A DNA stretch of 51,811 nt from a virus: positions 1 through 51,811 of IMG/VR virus record IMGVR_UViG_3300021365_000023. The stretch is one strand, 5' to 3'. Made by a program: the position numbers and the translations under genes. Position 1 is the first letter of the stretch. Each line of letters opens with the position of its first letter. Positions 31,857 through 41,279 of the stretch are shown here, in pieces. The notes under the pieces are model-generated. The model saw only the letters and a program-made list of their open reading frames with translations, searched no databases and was not told the DNA's origin.

Positions 31857-32810
31857 ATGAAAAAGATGAAAAATTATTTTGTAGGAGGCCTAATAAATGT
31901 AGCGGCAGGGCTTGGTACAGCAGCATACGGTGCATATCAAGAGCGCCAAGCCAAAAAGAAAATGGCACAGGCAGACGAAGCAGCCACTGGCCCGATCAGA
32001 TCGCAAGCGGCACGCCAGAGAATTGCTCGCCAAACAAGTGATGCTCAAGCAGGTGTGGATGCAGCGTTGCGCGCACAGGCTACAGCGGCAGACCAGATAG
32101 CATCACAAGGTGGTGCACGTGGTCTTGTATCAGCGACACCAGCCTTGTTGAGAGCAACAGAATTAGCATCAAATCGTGCTATTCAAAGCGTACCTACTCT
32201 TGATGAAACATCTTTAACTGCAGGTCAAAACCAGCAGGCTCGATTAAACTTAAACAGACTTTCTCGTGCAGCAGATGCAGCGAGACAAACAACTATAAGC
32301 GGTGTGTCCCAAGCCATCCAAGGTGGAGCAGAAATTCTTGGCTCGAAATTTAAAGTGCCAAAGAAGAAGCCAGAAGCATTGGAACTACCTACCGCTGACC
32401 CTGGTGCTCCGAAGACAGATGCTTTAACCGCTATGTCTAACGCTGCTATGCAGGGAACACAGCAGGGCTTGATCGATTTTACTAAGCAAGCCAAGGCAGA
32501 TAAAGCGGCGTCATTTAATATCCTTGAAGAAGAAGTAAGCGACCCATCGGGAACTCTCTTGCTTGATGAGGTTGATGTTATGGAAGATGGTGGTGTTCAA
32601 GAGCCGGTAGATAAAACACCAGGCGAGTTCTCGCATGATGACAATCCAATCGACATTGTACAAGAGGGAGCAAAGATTGGTGAGATGACTGGAGGAGAAT
32701 ACATATTCAACCCAGAGCAGGCTGAAGAAATGCGTAAACTTTCCGAGGAAGGAGATACCGAACTACACGAATTCGTTCGTAACTTACTAAACAAAGAACA
32801 ATTTAAATAA
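31857..32810 (+). CDS. Internal virion (ejection-type) protein 1
   Basis: The 317-residue protein starts with a short basic patch and a Gly/Ala-rich hydrophobic helix (VGGLINVAAGLGTAAYGAYQ), then an Ala/Gln/Arg-rich helical body, similar in layout to small podovirus ejection proteins (T7 gp14-like). The C-terminal region carries LLLDEVDVMEDGG (DEVDVM at 237-242), then FSHDDNPIDIVQEGAKIGEM and GGEYIFNPEQAEEM, a tail I associate with Bacteroidota phages. It overlaps the next ATG by one base. If transcription starts where the promoter predicts, the mRNA is leaderless; a second Met at codon 4 is an alternative. Confidence 0.6.
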   Translation: MKKMKNYFVGGLINVAAGLGTAAYGAYQERQAKKKMAQADEAATGPIRSQAARQRIARQTSDAQAGVDAALRAQATAADQIASQGGARGLVSATPALLRATELASNRAIQSVPTLDETSLTAGQNQQARLNLNRLSRAADAARQTTISGVSQAIQGGAEILGSKFKVPKKKPEALELPTADPGAPKTDALTAMSNAAMQGTQQGLIDFTKQAKADKAASFNILEEEVSDPSGTLLLDEVDVMEDGGVQEPVDKTPGEFSHDDNPIDIVQEGAKIGEMTGGEYIFNPEQAEEMRKLSEEGDTELHEFVRNLLNKEQFK

Positions 32811-34465
32811 TGGCTGATACATCCACATTCATGGCGGTGGGCCAGGTACCACAAGTAGATTATGGTGCGGTGTACAGAAACGCCAAGGCCCGTCGCGAGT
32901 TAGAAGAAGAGAAGAAACTACAATACCTTAACCAGTTCCAACAGGAACGTGGTGCTTTCACTACGGGTATGCAGGATGAACTGCAAGCAGAGTGGGATGC
33001 TATCGAGCAAGACCTGGATCAGGGAGATATGTCTCTTGAAGCCAAGGCCCGAAGACAGCGGCTGTATAACAACTACAAGCAACACGCTGCCGATGCGCTC
33101 GAATACGCAAACACTGTTAATGATTTAGAGGCATCTATTTTGGCAGACCCAAATGCATACAACGACCCAGCAGCCTTGATGTCTGAGTTAGAAGACGCAC
33201 GTAATGTACAGGTCAGTGCTCAAAACATAGGTCTAGCAGCCGGTGAACTACCGTCACTAAATGAGTTTAGAAGATTTGCTTTACCAGAGATTGCTCCTAA
33301 CGCGGCAGCGGGTATGATACTTGAAAACCTAAAAGCCTCTGGGGGTATTAATAACTTCTACGATATGGCTGGATCAGGGGAACTTGACCCGAATGCAGTA
33401 GGATCAAGTGTATCGGCATGGTTTAACAGTAACTCCCTATCTCAACAAGAAGAAGACCAGGCCATTGCGTTTGTACTCCATCAACTTGGTGGACTAAGCG
33501 GTAACATGGATGACCTTTCTAAAATTAGAAACCTGTCTGATGAGGAGCGTGAAGGGTATATAGGACAATATGCGGAATACGTTACGGGCGCACTTACAAA
33601 TATGTTGTCTCAAGACATAGAGACACAACGCGAGCAACGCCAAGCAGAGTTATCGGACTACAGAACCAAGTCAAGAATACAAGCAGAAGAAGCGCGGGCA
33701 GCAGCGAGCGCTTCCGGGTACGGTGGATTTGTTGTAGAGGCTGGTGACTTGCAATACATGCCTCCTATTACTCCAGATGCAAATGGAAACGTGTTAAAAA
33801 CGAGTGACCCAGAATTGGCTAACGCTAACATGGCGATTCACGCGAGTATAGAGGGTACACAACCTATGTACAGAGACGAGTATGGTAATCAAAATTATAT
33901 CGAGAGCATCGGTATAGACCAAGACGGGAAGATGATTGCTATTATTAGAACTAATCAGTCAGTAAAGAACAGGAGTAATAAAACTGAAACTCACGTTGCC
34001 AGAACAGTGGTAGACGCATCTGAAATACCGTTGAATGGATTGAGTAACGCTAAACAGGCAGATAAGATTCGTCAGACATACAACAATATGTTACCTATGT
34101 GGTCAGCAAACTTTGCAGGTCGTGAGCCACAGCAAGACTTTTCGCAAGATATAAATGTACTCAACGAAACAGAGGTAGAATCAGCGCCAATGCAAGGCCC
34201 TGCACCTACACCGGGTGCATATGTTCGACCAGATGCGGCTACTCCAGAGCCTACAATTGAAATCACAGTAGACGAGTGGAGTGACATGAGTAAGCCAGCG
34301 CAGAATAACTTTATCTATAGTGAAGCAATATTTCGCAACAGTCAGAAGGTAGAGTTTAATGGTCGTCAACGTAGAAAATGGGATATAATGACACCTACTG
34401 AGCGTAAAAACGAATTGGCTAAAGTTCGCAATGAATTAAGACTACAATTGAAAATTGATATTTAA
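32810..34465 (+). CDS. Internal virion (ejection-type) protein 2
   Basis: The 551-residue protein is rich in charged helices (AKARRELEEEKKLQYLNQFQ, IETQREQRQAELSDYRTKSR), with a short beta-like region near residues 300-390. It sits between two probable ejection proteins with one-base overlaps on both sides. The three-gene arrangement of increasing size mirrors T7 gp14-gp15-gp16. No enzymatic motif is visible; the assignment is contextual. Confidence 0.55.
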   Translation: MADTSTFMAVGQVPQVDYGAVYRNAKARRELEEEKKLQYLNQFQQERGAFTTGMQDELQAEWDAIEQDLDQGDMSLEAKARRQRLYNNYKQHAADALEYANTVNDLEASILADPNAYNDPAALMSELEDARNVQVSAQNIGLAAGELPSLNEFRRFALPEIAPNAAAGMILENLKASGGINNFYDMAGSGELDPNAVGSSVSAWFNSNSLSQQEEDQAIAFVLHQLGGLSGNMDDLSKIRNLSDEEREGYIGQYAEYVTGALTNMLSQDIETQREQRQAELSDYRTKSRIQAEEARAAASASGYGGFVVEAGDLQYMPPITPDANGNVLKTSDPELANANMAIHASIEGTQPMYRDEYGNQNYIESIGIDQDGKMIAIIRTNQSVKNRSNKTETHVARTVVDASEIPLNGLSNAKQADKIRQTYNNMLPMWSANFAGREPQQDFSQDINVLNETEVESAPMQGPAPTPGAYVRPDAATPEPTIEITVDEWSDMSKPAQNNFIYSEAIFRNSQKVEFNGRQRRKWDIMTPTERKNELAKVRNELRLQLKIDI

Positions 34466-37400
34466 TGGAAGACGAGCAGTTATTAGAAGCACTTGAGTCC
34501 GCGTACAATAGAGGGGTAACCCTTGAGCAGATGCAGGGTAAACTTAGCGATGACGCAATGGTTGTCGCACAAAATTTTTTTTCAAAAAAAAAAGATGGTA
34601 CCGAAGATTCTCAGATCGCCAGTCCTTCGGTATCAGCATCAGAGCCTTCGGTAAACGGTACGGTATCTCTATCTACTCGACTCGACTCTGATTCAAAGGC
34701 GGTTTCTTCTGGTTTATTAGATGCTGTAAAGTCAGCACAGGAACGCGGTATTACCCTCGAGCAAATGCAGGGTAAGTTATCTGATGATGCGTATAATTTA
34801 GCCAGTCAATACTACAAAACCATAGAGTCTCAACGTCCTGTTAATCGCAAGATGAAAGACCACTGGTTAATCATTGACGAGAACCCAAGTGAGTTGGGTA
34901 GACTTTGGAATCGCGCTGTATCTGGTGGTATTCTTGCTAACGAAATAGCAGAGGCAGAAATCACAGGGGTAATGGATTACGAGAAGATAGCCTACCTCAA
35001 CAATATTGTTCAAAGAGACGCACCAAAAGAAGAAGACTACCTATACGATACCGATAATCCTGTAGGTAGTTTTGTGCTTGATGTAATACGGACTATACCC
35101 GAGTCATTAATCTCTATGGCTACAGCGGCAGAGGCAGGTATCAGAGGTGCAGCAGCAGGTGGTGCTACAGGTGCAGGTATAGGTTCAGTTATACCTGGTG
35201 CAGGTACAGCGGCAGGTGCAACTACTGGTGCTATAGCAGGATACTTTGGTGGAACATCGCTCGCTCTCGAGTACGGTCATTCTATTATGGATGTGCTTCG
35301 TGAGGAGGGCGTAGACGTCACTTCTCCAGATCAATTAGAGGAAGCCTCACGTGACTCAAGGATAATGGCTAAGGCACGAGAGAAAGGGCTCAAGCGTGGT
35401 ATACCTATCGCAGTATTCGATGCCATATCGGGGGGTACTGCGGGTAAGGTGGGTAACGTACTCGTAAAATCTGTAGGTAAATCAGCGAAAAACAGAGCCA
35501 TGAAGGTGGCTGCGGCAGAAACCTTGGTTCAAGCAGGGCTTGGGGGTACTGGTGAGTTCGCAGGACAGGTGATATCGGGTGAGGAAATTAGACCAAGAGA
35601 CATAGCGCTTGAGGCATTCGCTGAGTTAGGCCCAGCAGCACCCGTAATGGCCTACAATCTTGCAGGTCGTATCGGTAAAACGCCTGGTGAATTATCATAC
35701 ATAGACTGGGCAAAAGAACAGGATCAGAAGAAACTCTCTGTAGCCAATGAGATATCGTTTGTGGCTAACAATGGGGAGATTGCATCTATAGATAATGAGA
35801 TTCAAAAACTTAGAGAGTCTAAGAAGAAAGACCCAACCACAAAGAAAGCAGTAGACGCTAAACTACAGCGACTAAAACAAGAGAAGTACAGTCTACTCAA
35901 AGAGACATCAGAGAGAGTGATGAAACTTGAGGGGATACAAGAAGAAATAGCAGACCAGTTAACACGTGACCTTAATGCAGCAGCGGCAGTATTAAAGGAA
36001 GGTAATATTACTGCGGAAGAAAAGGTTGCTATCGAAGAAGAGATGGAGCAGTCGGCTAAAGAGTTAGACCAGTTGCTGTCATCACAAACAGAAGAGCAAA
36101 CACAAGCACAACCAGATGATAAAAAAGTTAAGCCCGAAGAAGTACCAGGTGCAGAGCAAGTCGGGGAAGAACTTGGGGACGTACCCAAGTCGGAAACAAG
36201 CAGAGCGAAGGCTCAAATTAGTGGAGTACTTCAAGCACGCGAAGAAGAAGTAGGTAGAGGGTCAAGACACAAGAGTGTGTCCGACGCGCTGGCTACGTTT
36301 AGGTTCAACAGAGACAAGAAGAAAGGAAACTTCTTTAATCTGTTTGATAAAAACGATGCAGGGGCATTAAGAACAATGCTGGAGGAAGGGAAGTATAGCG
36401 ATGGTACTCGCATTCCTATAAAAGAACAGCGGATACTAAGTAAACTTGTTTTAGCAAGTGAGGCCTATAGACTTTTACATCCAGACTCTAAAAACTTTAA
36501 TATTGGTTTTGGAAGAAAGGGTTTTTACGCAGCAGGTATGGAGGCTGGTTTCAAAAAGAAAGACTTAAAGAATGCTGCTGGTATAACTGCTGGTAGAGTA
36601 GGTGCTACAGATGCTCCTGTTGTAGTGAGCATACCTTCCAGAGATCAGTCTCTTGATCAAAGAGGAAAGGTTGATAGATACACAGCGGAAGGCACTGCAT
36701 ATCACGAGGTTTATCATAAAATATTCTCAAAGTTTTTTAATGACAAACCTATTGACTTCAATCAGTTTAGGAAACTTGTGATACGCAGGTTAAGCGAGAG
36801 TAATGTCAAGGAGTTAAATAATTTTGCAGAGCGATACATGGAACGGGAGGACAGTGAATCTGCTGGTGCTTACAAGTCAGAGGAGTTTATGGTTCAACTC
36901 GGTGGCTTACTCGGTAGTGAAAGAATTGTTTTTGAAGCATCCTTTCTTGAAGAACTCAAGGCGTTTCTAAATGGTATCGTAAGCAAGATAACAGGTAAGC
37001 GTGTACAGATATTTGAAGAGGCTGGTCTGGCTAAAGATATTTCGGAGTACATGAAGGGAATGAGCAAGGCTGTGCGTGCAGGTGCTGACATTAGTCAAGT
37101 ACCCATGGCTGAATCTTTGCAGACAGAACGCTTTCAAAGAGAGCGACCACAGACTACGGAAAAAACAGAGAAGGACGAGTACGGATTTGAAAAGCCTACG
37201 GGCGAGATGGATGTACAGGCAAGTAAAAACGCGGCAGGTATACCAGATCCAGAAAATTACGACAAGACCTTTGACCCTTTAGAGAAACTGACAGGCCTCA
37301 TAGGGCCGAAGTTAAATGCTTTAGTAAAAAAACTCGAGAGATTTTTCGGTGTAGATAGACTACGCGCTACACGAAAGGATGTGCTCCAGGCACTTGAGGT

Positions 37401-40239
37401 ATCTGAGTCTATCAATGTACAGCACATCAATAGATTCTACCTTGCATTGCGTCAGATAAATAAGATAACAAACAAGTTACCAGACGAGCAGCGACAAGAG
37501 ATTGCTGACTTGTCAAACGACTACCTATTTGGTGCAAAGGAAGAGACAAGACGCGAAGCATTTGAGAAACTTGAGGAATTAAACCCAGAGTTAGTAAAAC
37601 AACTTGGAAGATTGAGAGCAATACGCGCATCAATGCAGGAGTCTATACAGAACAGCGCTGTCTTCGATAACTTGAGCAGTGAATTGCAAGAGACTATTAT
37701 AGATAACACAGCGTCATACGGCACAAGAACATACCGTGCGTTTACTGATCCTAATTTTAAGTTCGACCCACAACTAAGAGCAGCCGCTGAGAAATCTATG
37801 GTAGACGCCATGATATATGACATCGCTTTTGACATATATGAAAACGACACCTTCACTGATGAGATGTTTGAGGAGATGGATGCCAGGAATCTCGACATGA
37901 ATGAGTTAGATGACATTATTCAGTTCATAGAGACAACTCAGATAGACCAGATTAAAACCAGAGTTAAGGACAGCCTAAGAGGTATAGAGAAAGCATCAAA
38001 AGAATCACAAGGTAAATATGGTGAGGGATTAGCAGGAAGCAAAGACTTAGGAAAACTAAGGATTCCAACTAAGAAATTAAAGCAACGTCAAGATTTACCT
38101 ATTGAGTTGATGGACTATATGGGTGTAGAGAAAGACCCATACATTAAGTTTAGCCAAACCATTGCTACCCTTACAAACATGGTGCAACAGTTTACACTGG
38201 TGGACAGAGTGAATGAGATTGCACAGCGTAGCGACCTTGGTGATTTAATTGTAACGACTCCTATTGTACGTGCTATCATGGCCACAGACCCAGAGAAAAG
38301 ACTTGGTGTAAGGGCAGAACAAGTTGCACGTGACATTGGCCTTATAGGTAAAGAAGAGTCCTTTGATGATTTCTATACAAGAACAGGGGGTGAACTAATA
38401 GACGGTCAAACTCCTGCGTTTCGCTCAGATCAAATAGACTACATCGAAGACAAACTAAAGGATTACTTCTTAGAGAACTTCACTGTTATTGAAGAAAAGA
38501 AATCTCCGATGACTGGTAAGGCTGTGAAGAACGACTTCGTTAGCATGCTGAAGCAAACCCCAATGTATCAGTCTGACAACAAGGTTCTTCAAGGGTACTA
38601 TAAACTGCTACTACAGATGCGTCGTGTACGTGTACTATACAACCTACCTACCTGGAGAAAGAACATCATGGGTGGATGGTACTTCTTAGGTGCAAACTTT
38701 GTGTTGCCGTTTAACAAACACAGAGGTGGGCTGACTGCAATGAAAGATTTGCAGAACAGATTTAAGAAGATGAAAGACGGTGAGTTAGACCCAGAGTACG
38801 AAGCAATCCTTGACCGCATGGGTGAACTTGGACTGCTTGGTTCTTCTCCTAACATGGGTATGTTCAGTGATATAAACGATTCATTCATGCAACAGTTAGA
38901 GGGTGTGTCCCCAGAGTTAGCGTGGAGTTGGTTACCAGCAGGTGTAAAAAAAGCACAGCGGGAGTTGGGTGTACGTGCTGCGCGTACTGCATATCAGTAT
39001 GGATTCATTGATGACTATACTAAGATGATTGCTTACCTCACTAAGCGTGAGAACTTTGCTAAGAGACTTGAGTCTAATCCGGAGGGTAAGTCATACGATG
39101 AACTTTCCTTTGCACAAAAGCAACAGGTTGATGAGATGACAGCCGAGCGCATCAAGCAGAACATGCCTACGATGTCTCGTATTAATCCTACCTTCCGTAA
39201 TCTATTTAAGTTACCAGTGGGTGACTTCCTTTCATTCCGTGTTGAAGCCTTCCGTAGTTTCTTCAGTATCTATCGCAATGCGGTTGCTGATCTGGGACAG
39301 GCTATGACTAATGAAAACCTTACCAAGTCTCAACGTGATGCGTACATGGTAGATGGTGCAGGTACACTGAGTATGGGTATTGCATTGGCAGGTCTATCTA
39401 AATTTGGATATCAAGCCATAGCGGGTATGCTTTTGAAAGATGACGAGGAAGAAGAACTTGGTTTACAAGCAAGGTCAGCAAACTATATACTACCACCTTG
39501 GATGCAAGGGTCTAACATTGTCGCTGTAGAAATGAGCAAGGAAGGTAAGATTCGTTTTGCCAACATGAGTTCGGAAGACCCATACGATGAACTGCAAGGA
39601 CTTATATATGGTCGTAATGGTATATCAAGAAGCAATATGTTGCAAAGTATAGCGTCTGATTTCAAAGACCCTAACCTTGCGGCACGATTACTCTTTAATC
39701 TTGTTGATGGAAAAGACTCTTATGGACGACCAATCCTTAATAACGAGGACGTAGGCTGGTTCCATAGATATATCATTGGCCCTAACCTAACGGAGTGGTC
39801 AGATGCCTATGGCTCTTATATATTTAAGGAGACTTTCATACCGCCTAACATGAACTACATCGCGCGTGAATACCGCAAGCGTATGGATGCAGCGAAGAAA
39901 GACCCCGACTTAGAATTGCAACCCCTTGAAACAGCGGCTGAGTTATCTACTGCGGTAATCTTTAGGGATTACCCTGTTGATATATCAAGACAGTTCTACT
40001 ACAACATGAGCGCACAGAACTTCCGTAAGCCATACACTTCTCTTAGTGACAACGAAAAATCAAACAGAAAAGTTAGGTTGGACGAGATAAAAAGAGCGTA
40101 TGAGTTTGCTGCGAACTATGCAAATAAGTTTGGGAACTATAAGATTATAGCAAGCGTAGAGAGTACTATAGATAGGACGTTTGCGAAGAGCCCAGAGGAG
40201 GCTATGTATGTGAAGTACGACCTAGAACTTCCGAGATAG
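34465..40239 (+). CDS. Giant ejection protein with zincin metallopeptidase motif
   Basis: The 1924-residue protein starts with two copies of a helical unit: residues 6-30, LEALESAYNRGVTLEQMQGK, and about 84-108, LDAVKSAQERGITLEQMQGK. A Gly/Ala-rich membrane-like stretch spans about 213-271 (TGAGIGSVIPGAGTAAGA). Residues 747-751 are HEVYH, a zincin HExxH; a later YKSEEFMVQLGG could supply the third ligand (Glu). Long helices follow, with another hydrophobic segment at about 1626-1660 (LSMGIALAGLSKFGYQAIAG). Size and order fit a T7 gp16-like injected protein; a protease in this position suggests it cuts cell-envelope or host proteins on entry. Confidence 0.65.
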   Translation: MEDEQLLEALESAYNRGVTLEQMQGKLSDDAMVVAQNFFSKKKDGTEDSQIASPSVSASEPSVNGTVSLSTRLDSDSKAVSSGLLDAVKSAQERGITLEQMQGKLSDDAYNLASQYYKTIESQRPVNRKMKDHWLIIDENPSELGRLWNRAVSGGILANEIAEAEITGVMDYEKIAYLNNIVQRDAPKEEDYLYDTDNPVGSFVLDVIRTIPESLISMATAAEAGIRGAAAGGATGAGIGSVIPGAGTAAGATTGAIAGYFGGTSLALEYGHSIMDVLREEGVDVTSPDQLEEASRDSRIMAKAREKGLKRGIPIAVFDAISGGTAGKVGNVLVKSVGKSAKNRAMKVAAAETLVQAGLGGTGEFAGQVISGEEIRPRDIALEAFAELGPAAPVMAYNLAGRIGKTPGELSYIDWAKEQDQKKLSVANEISFVANNGEIASIDNEIQKLRESKKKDPTTKKAVDAKLQRLKQEKYSLLKETSERVMKLEGIQEEIADQLTRDLNAAAAVLKEGNITAEEKVAIEEEMEQSAKELDQLLSSQTEEQTQAQPDDKKVKPEEVPGAEQVGEELGDVPKSETSRAKAQISGVLQAREEEVGRGSRHKSVSDALATFRFNRDKKKGNFFNLFDKNDAGALRTMLEEGKYSDGTRIPIKEQRILSKLVLASEAYRLLHPDSKNFNIGFGRKGFYAAGMEAGFKKKDLKNAAGITAGRVGATDAPVVVSIPSRDQSLDQRGKVDRYTAEGTAYHEVYHKIFSKFFNDKPIDFNQFRKLVIRRLSESNVKELNNFAERYMEREDSESAGAYKSEEFMVQLGGLLGSERIVFEASFLEELKAFLNGIVSKITGKRVQIFEEAGLAKDISEYMKGMSKAVRAGADISQVPMAESLQTERFQRERPQTTEKTEKDEYGFEKPTGEMDVQASKNAAGIPDPENYDKTFDPLEKLTGLIGPKLNALVKKLERFFGVDRLRATRKDVLQALEVSESINVQHINRFYLALRQINKITNKLPDEQRQEIADLSNDYLFGAKEETRREAFEKLEELNPELVKQLGRLRAIRASMQESIQNSAVFDNLSSELQETIIDNTASYGTRTYRAFTDPNFKFDPQLRAAAEKSMVDAMIYDIAFDIYENDTFTDEMFEEMDARNLDMNELDDIIQFIETTQIDQIKTRVKDSLRGIEKASKESQGKYGEGLAGSKDLGKLRIPTKKLKQRQDLPIELMDYMGVEKDPYIKFSQTIATLTNMVQQFTLVDRVNEIAQRSDLGDLIVTTPIVRAIMATDPEKRLGVRAEQVARDIGLIGKEESFDDFYTRTGGELIDGQTPAFRSDQIDYIEDKLKDYFLENFTVIEEKKSPMTGKAVKNDFVSMLKQTPMYQSDNKVLQGYYKLLLQMRRVRVLYNLPTWRKNIMGGWYFLGANFVLPFNKHRGGLTAMKDLQNRFKKMKDGELDPEYEAILDRMGELGLLGSSPNMGMFSDINDSFMQQLEGVSPELAWSWLPAGVKKAQRELGVRAARTAYQYGFIDDYTKMIAYLTKRENFAKRLESNPEGKSYDELSFAQKQQVDEMTAERIKQNMPTMSRINPTFRNLFKLPVGDFLSFRVEAFRSFFSIYRNAVADLGQAMTNENLTKSQRDAYMVDGAGTLSMGIALAGLSKFGYQAIAGMLLKDDEEEELGLQARSANYILPPWMQGSNIVAVEMSKEGKIRFANMSSEDPYDELQGLIYGRNGISRSNMLQSIASDFKDPNLAARLLFNLVDGKDSYGRPILNNEDVGWFHRYIIGPNLTEWSDAYGSYIFKETFIPPNMNYIAREYRKRMDAAKKDPDLELQPLETAAELSTAVIFRDYPVDISRQFYYNMSAQNFRKPYTSLSDNEKSNRKVRLDEIKRAYEFAANYANKFGNYKIIASVESTIDRTFAKSPEEAMYVKYDLELPR

Positions 40240-40245
40240 GATTCA

Positions 40246-40253
40246 TATATTTG
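40246..40253 (+). promoter_or_regulatory. Bacteroidota -7 element TATATTTG before the lysis cassette
   Basis: TATATTTG followed by TACT and the ATG at 40258 gives a 4-nt gap and probable leaderless start for the first gene of the lysis/envelope cassette. Confidence 0.7.
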
Positions 40254-40257
40254 TACT

Positions 40258-40449
40258 ATGAAAAAGTTAAAGAAATTATATTGCTGGTTATTCGTAAAGG
40301 TTTTTAAAAGAAAAAGTAAATACTGCGAAGGCAAGAGCGACAATGGTTCGGGGGCTAGTTCTCCGTCCGGTTCATCGGGTTCCTCTGGGTCGTCTGGCTC
40401 ATCGGGTTCTTCGGGTTCCTCTGGTTCTTCGGGTGCATCTGGTAAATAA
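40258..40449 (+). CDS. Cationic peptide with Gly-Ser-Ser repeat tail (63 aa)
   Basis: Residues 1-22 are a cationic, aromatic, potentially amphipathic helix (MKKLKKLYCWLFVKVFKRKS). Residues 30-62 are Ser/Gly, with seven consecutive SSG-type triplets. The repeat uses many synonymous codons (TCA, TCT, TCC, TCG; GGT, GGC, GGG), so the peptide sequence rather than the DNA is kept. It is the first gene of the cassette and overlaps the holin-like ATG (TAATG). A membrane-active (disruptin-like) role is possible; a short fibrous role is an alternative. No family is known to me. Confidence 0.6.
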   Translation: MKKLKKLYCWLFVKVFKRKSKYCEGKSDNGSGASSPSGSSGSSGSSGSSGSSGSSGSSGASGK

Positions 40450-40682
40450 TGAGTTGGAAAGAGATATTTAGAAATAGCAATGACTGGAACGAGAAGAGTA
40501 TTCTTGGTGCGCTTTCATTCGCTGTAATGGTTTTAGTCATGACGCTTGATCTGGTAACAGGTGCGTTGGGAAAAGATTTAGTAATCAATGAAGGTGTCTA
40601 TAACTCTTTCGTGTATGTCACGATAGGATGTTTTGGAATCGCTGGACTAGAAAAATTTGCTAAGTCCGGTGGCGATAAATAA
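40449..40682 (+). CDS. Holin-like small membrane protein
   Basis: The 77-residue protein has two predicted membrane helices (about 18-38, ILGALSFAVMVLVMTLDLVT; and about 51-70, YNSFVYVTIGCFGIAGLEKF) and charged ends, the layout of class II holins. The terminal GIAGLEKFAK is common in Bacteroidota phage holin-like proteins. It would form inner-membrane lesions at the end of infection. It overlaps its neighbours on both sides. Confidence 0.65.
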   Translation: MSWKEIFRNSNDWNEKSILGALSFAVMVLVMTLDLVTGALGKDLVINEGVYNSFVYVTIGCFGIAGLEKFAKSGGDK

Positions 40683-40950
40683 AGAGATATCAGAAGACAC
40701 GGTAGTAGGTCTATCATTAAAGACTGTTGGTATGATTATCGGCGGCGCAGTGATAGTTAGCCTTGGATACTTTGACCTAAAGGCTGAGGTGCAAGAGGCA
40801 AAAGAATTACCCGCACCAGTGATAGGAAGAACAGAGTACGACTTAAAAGATGAGTTGATACGCACCACAATCATGAACACCAAGTCGGATGTTGATGACA
40901 TCAAGAAGCAACTAGACAAAATAGAGGGGCGCCTCTTCGAGATGAAATGA
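40669..40950 (+). CDS. Membrane-anchored coiled-coil protein (lysis accessory)
   Basis: The GTG at 40669 (MAINKEISED) is chosen as start because the only upstream alternative is a TTG and no ATG is present; it overlaps the holin 3' end by 14 bases. The 93-residue product has one membrane helix (TVGMIIGGAVIVSLGYFDL) followed by a charged coiled coil (SDVDDIKKQLDKIEGRLFEM). The topology resembles an inner-membrane spanin or antiholin. The stop overlaps the next ATG. Confidence 0.5.
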   Translation: MAINKEISEDTVVGLSLKTVGMIIGGAVIVSLGYFDLKAEVQEAKELPAPVIGRTEYDLKDELIRTTIMNTKSDVDDIKKQLDKIEGRLFEMK

Positions 40951-41279
40951 AAAAGGCTGCCATCGCCATAGCATTCACCCTGCTGTGTGCCTTCAAGGTA
41001 CCGATCAGGGGATTGGTGGTGGTTCATTATAACGCTGAGTTTAATTCTAGCAACAGCGTACCATTAAAAAAAATTAGTGACGCCCGGGTTATCGATGCGT
41101 GGATTGATGACGCTGAGGTTAAGGAGTACGGAAACATAAAGTCTGTTCCTACAATAGTTCTTTATCAAAACGGTAAAGAGATACAGCGGTGGGAGCCGGG
41201 GCTTTCATTGAGCCTTTCTGTTACACACCAAGATATACAAGCGGTCATTGATGACATAACTGGCGCAAGTAAATTCTGA
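40947..41279 (+). CDS. Secreted thioredoxin-fold protein lacking CxxC
   Basis: The 110-residue protein has a signal peptide (MKKAAIAIAFTLLCAF) and a thioredoxin-like pattern: LVVVHYNAEFNSS, a central helix, and SVPTIVLYQNGKEIQRWEPG with the cis-Pro VPT. The position of the redox pair reads AEFNSSNS, so both active-site cysteines are absent. It therefore cannot act as a classical thiol oxidoreductase; a binding or scaffold role in the periplasm is more likely. It overlaps its neighbours and belongs to the envelope cassette. Confidence 0.55.
   Translation: MKKAAIAIAFTLLCAFKVPIRGLVVVHYNAEFNSSNSVPLKKISDARVIDAWIDDAEVKEYGNIKSVPTIVLYQNGKEIQRWEPGLSLSLSVTHQDIQAVIDDITGASKF

Noticed and set aside
40657-40668. 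TTG start for the lysis accessory membrane protein
   Set aside because: The in-frame GTG at 40669 shortens the overlap with the holin gene and is a more usual start; the extra four residues add nothing.
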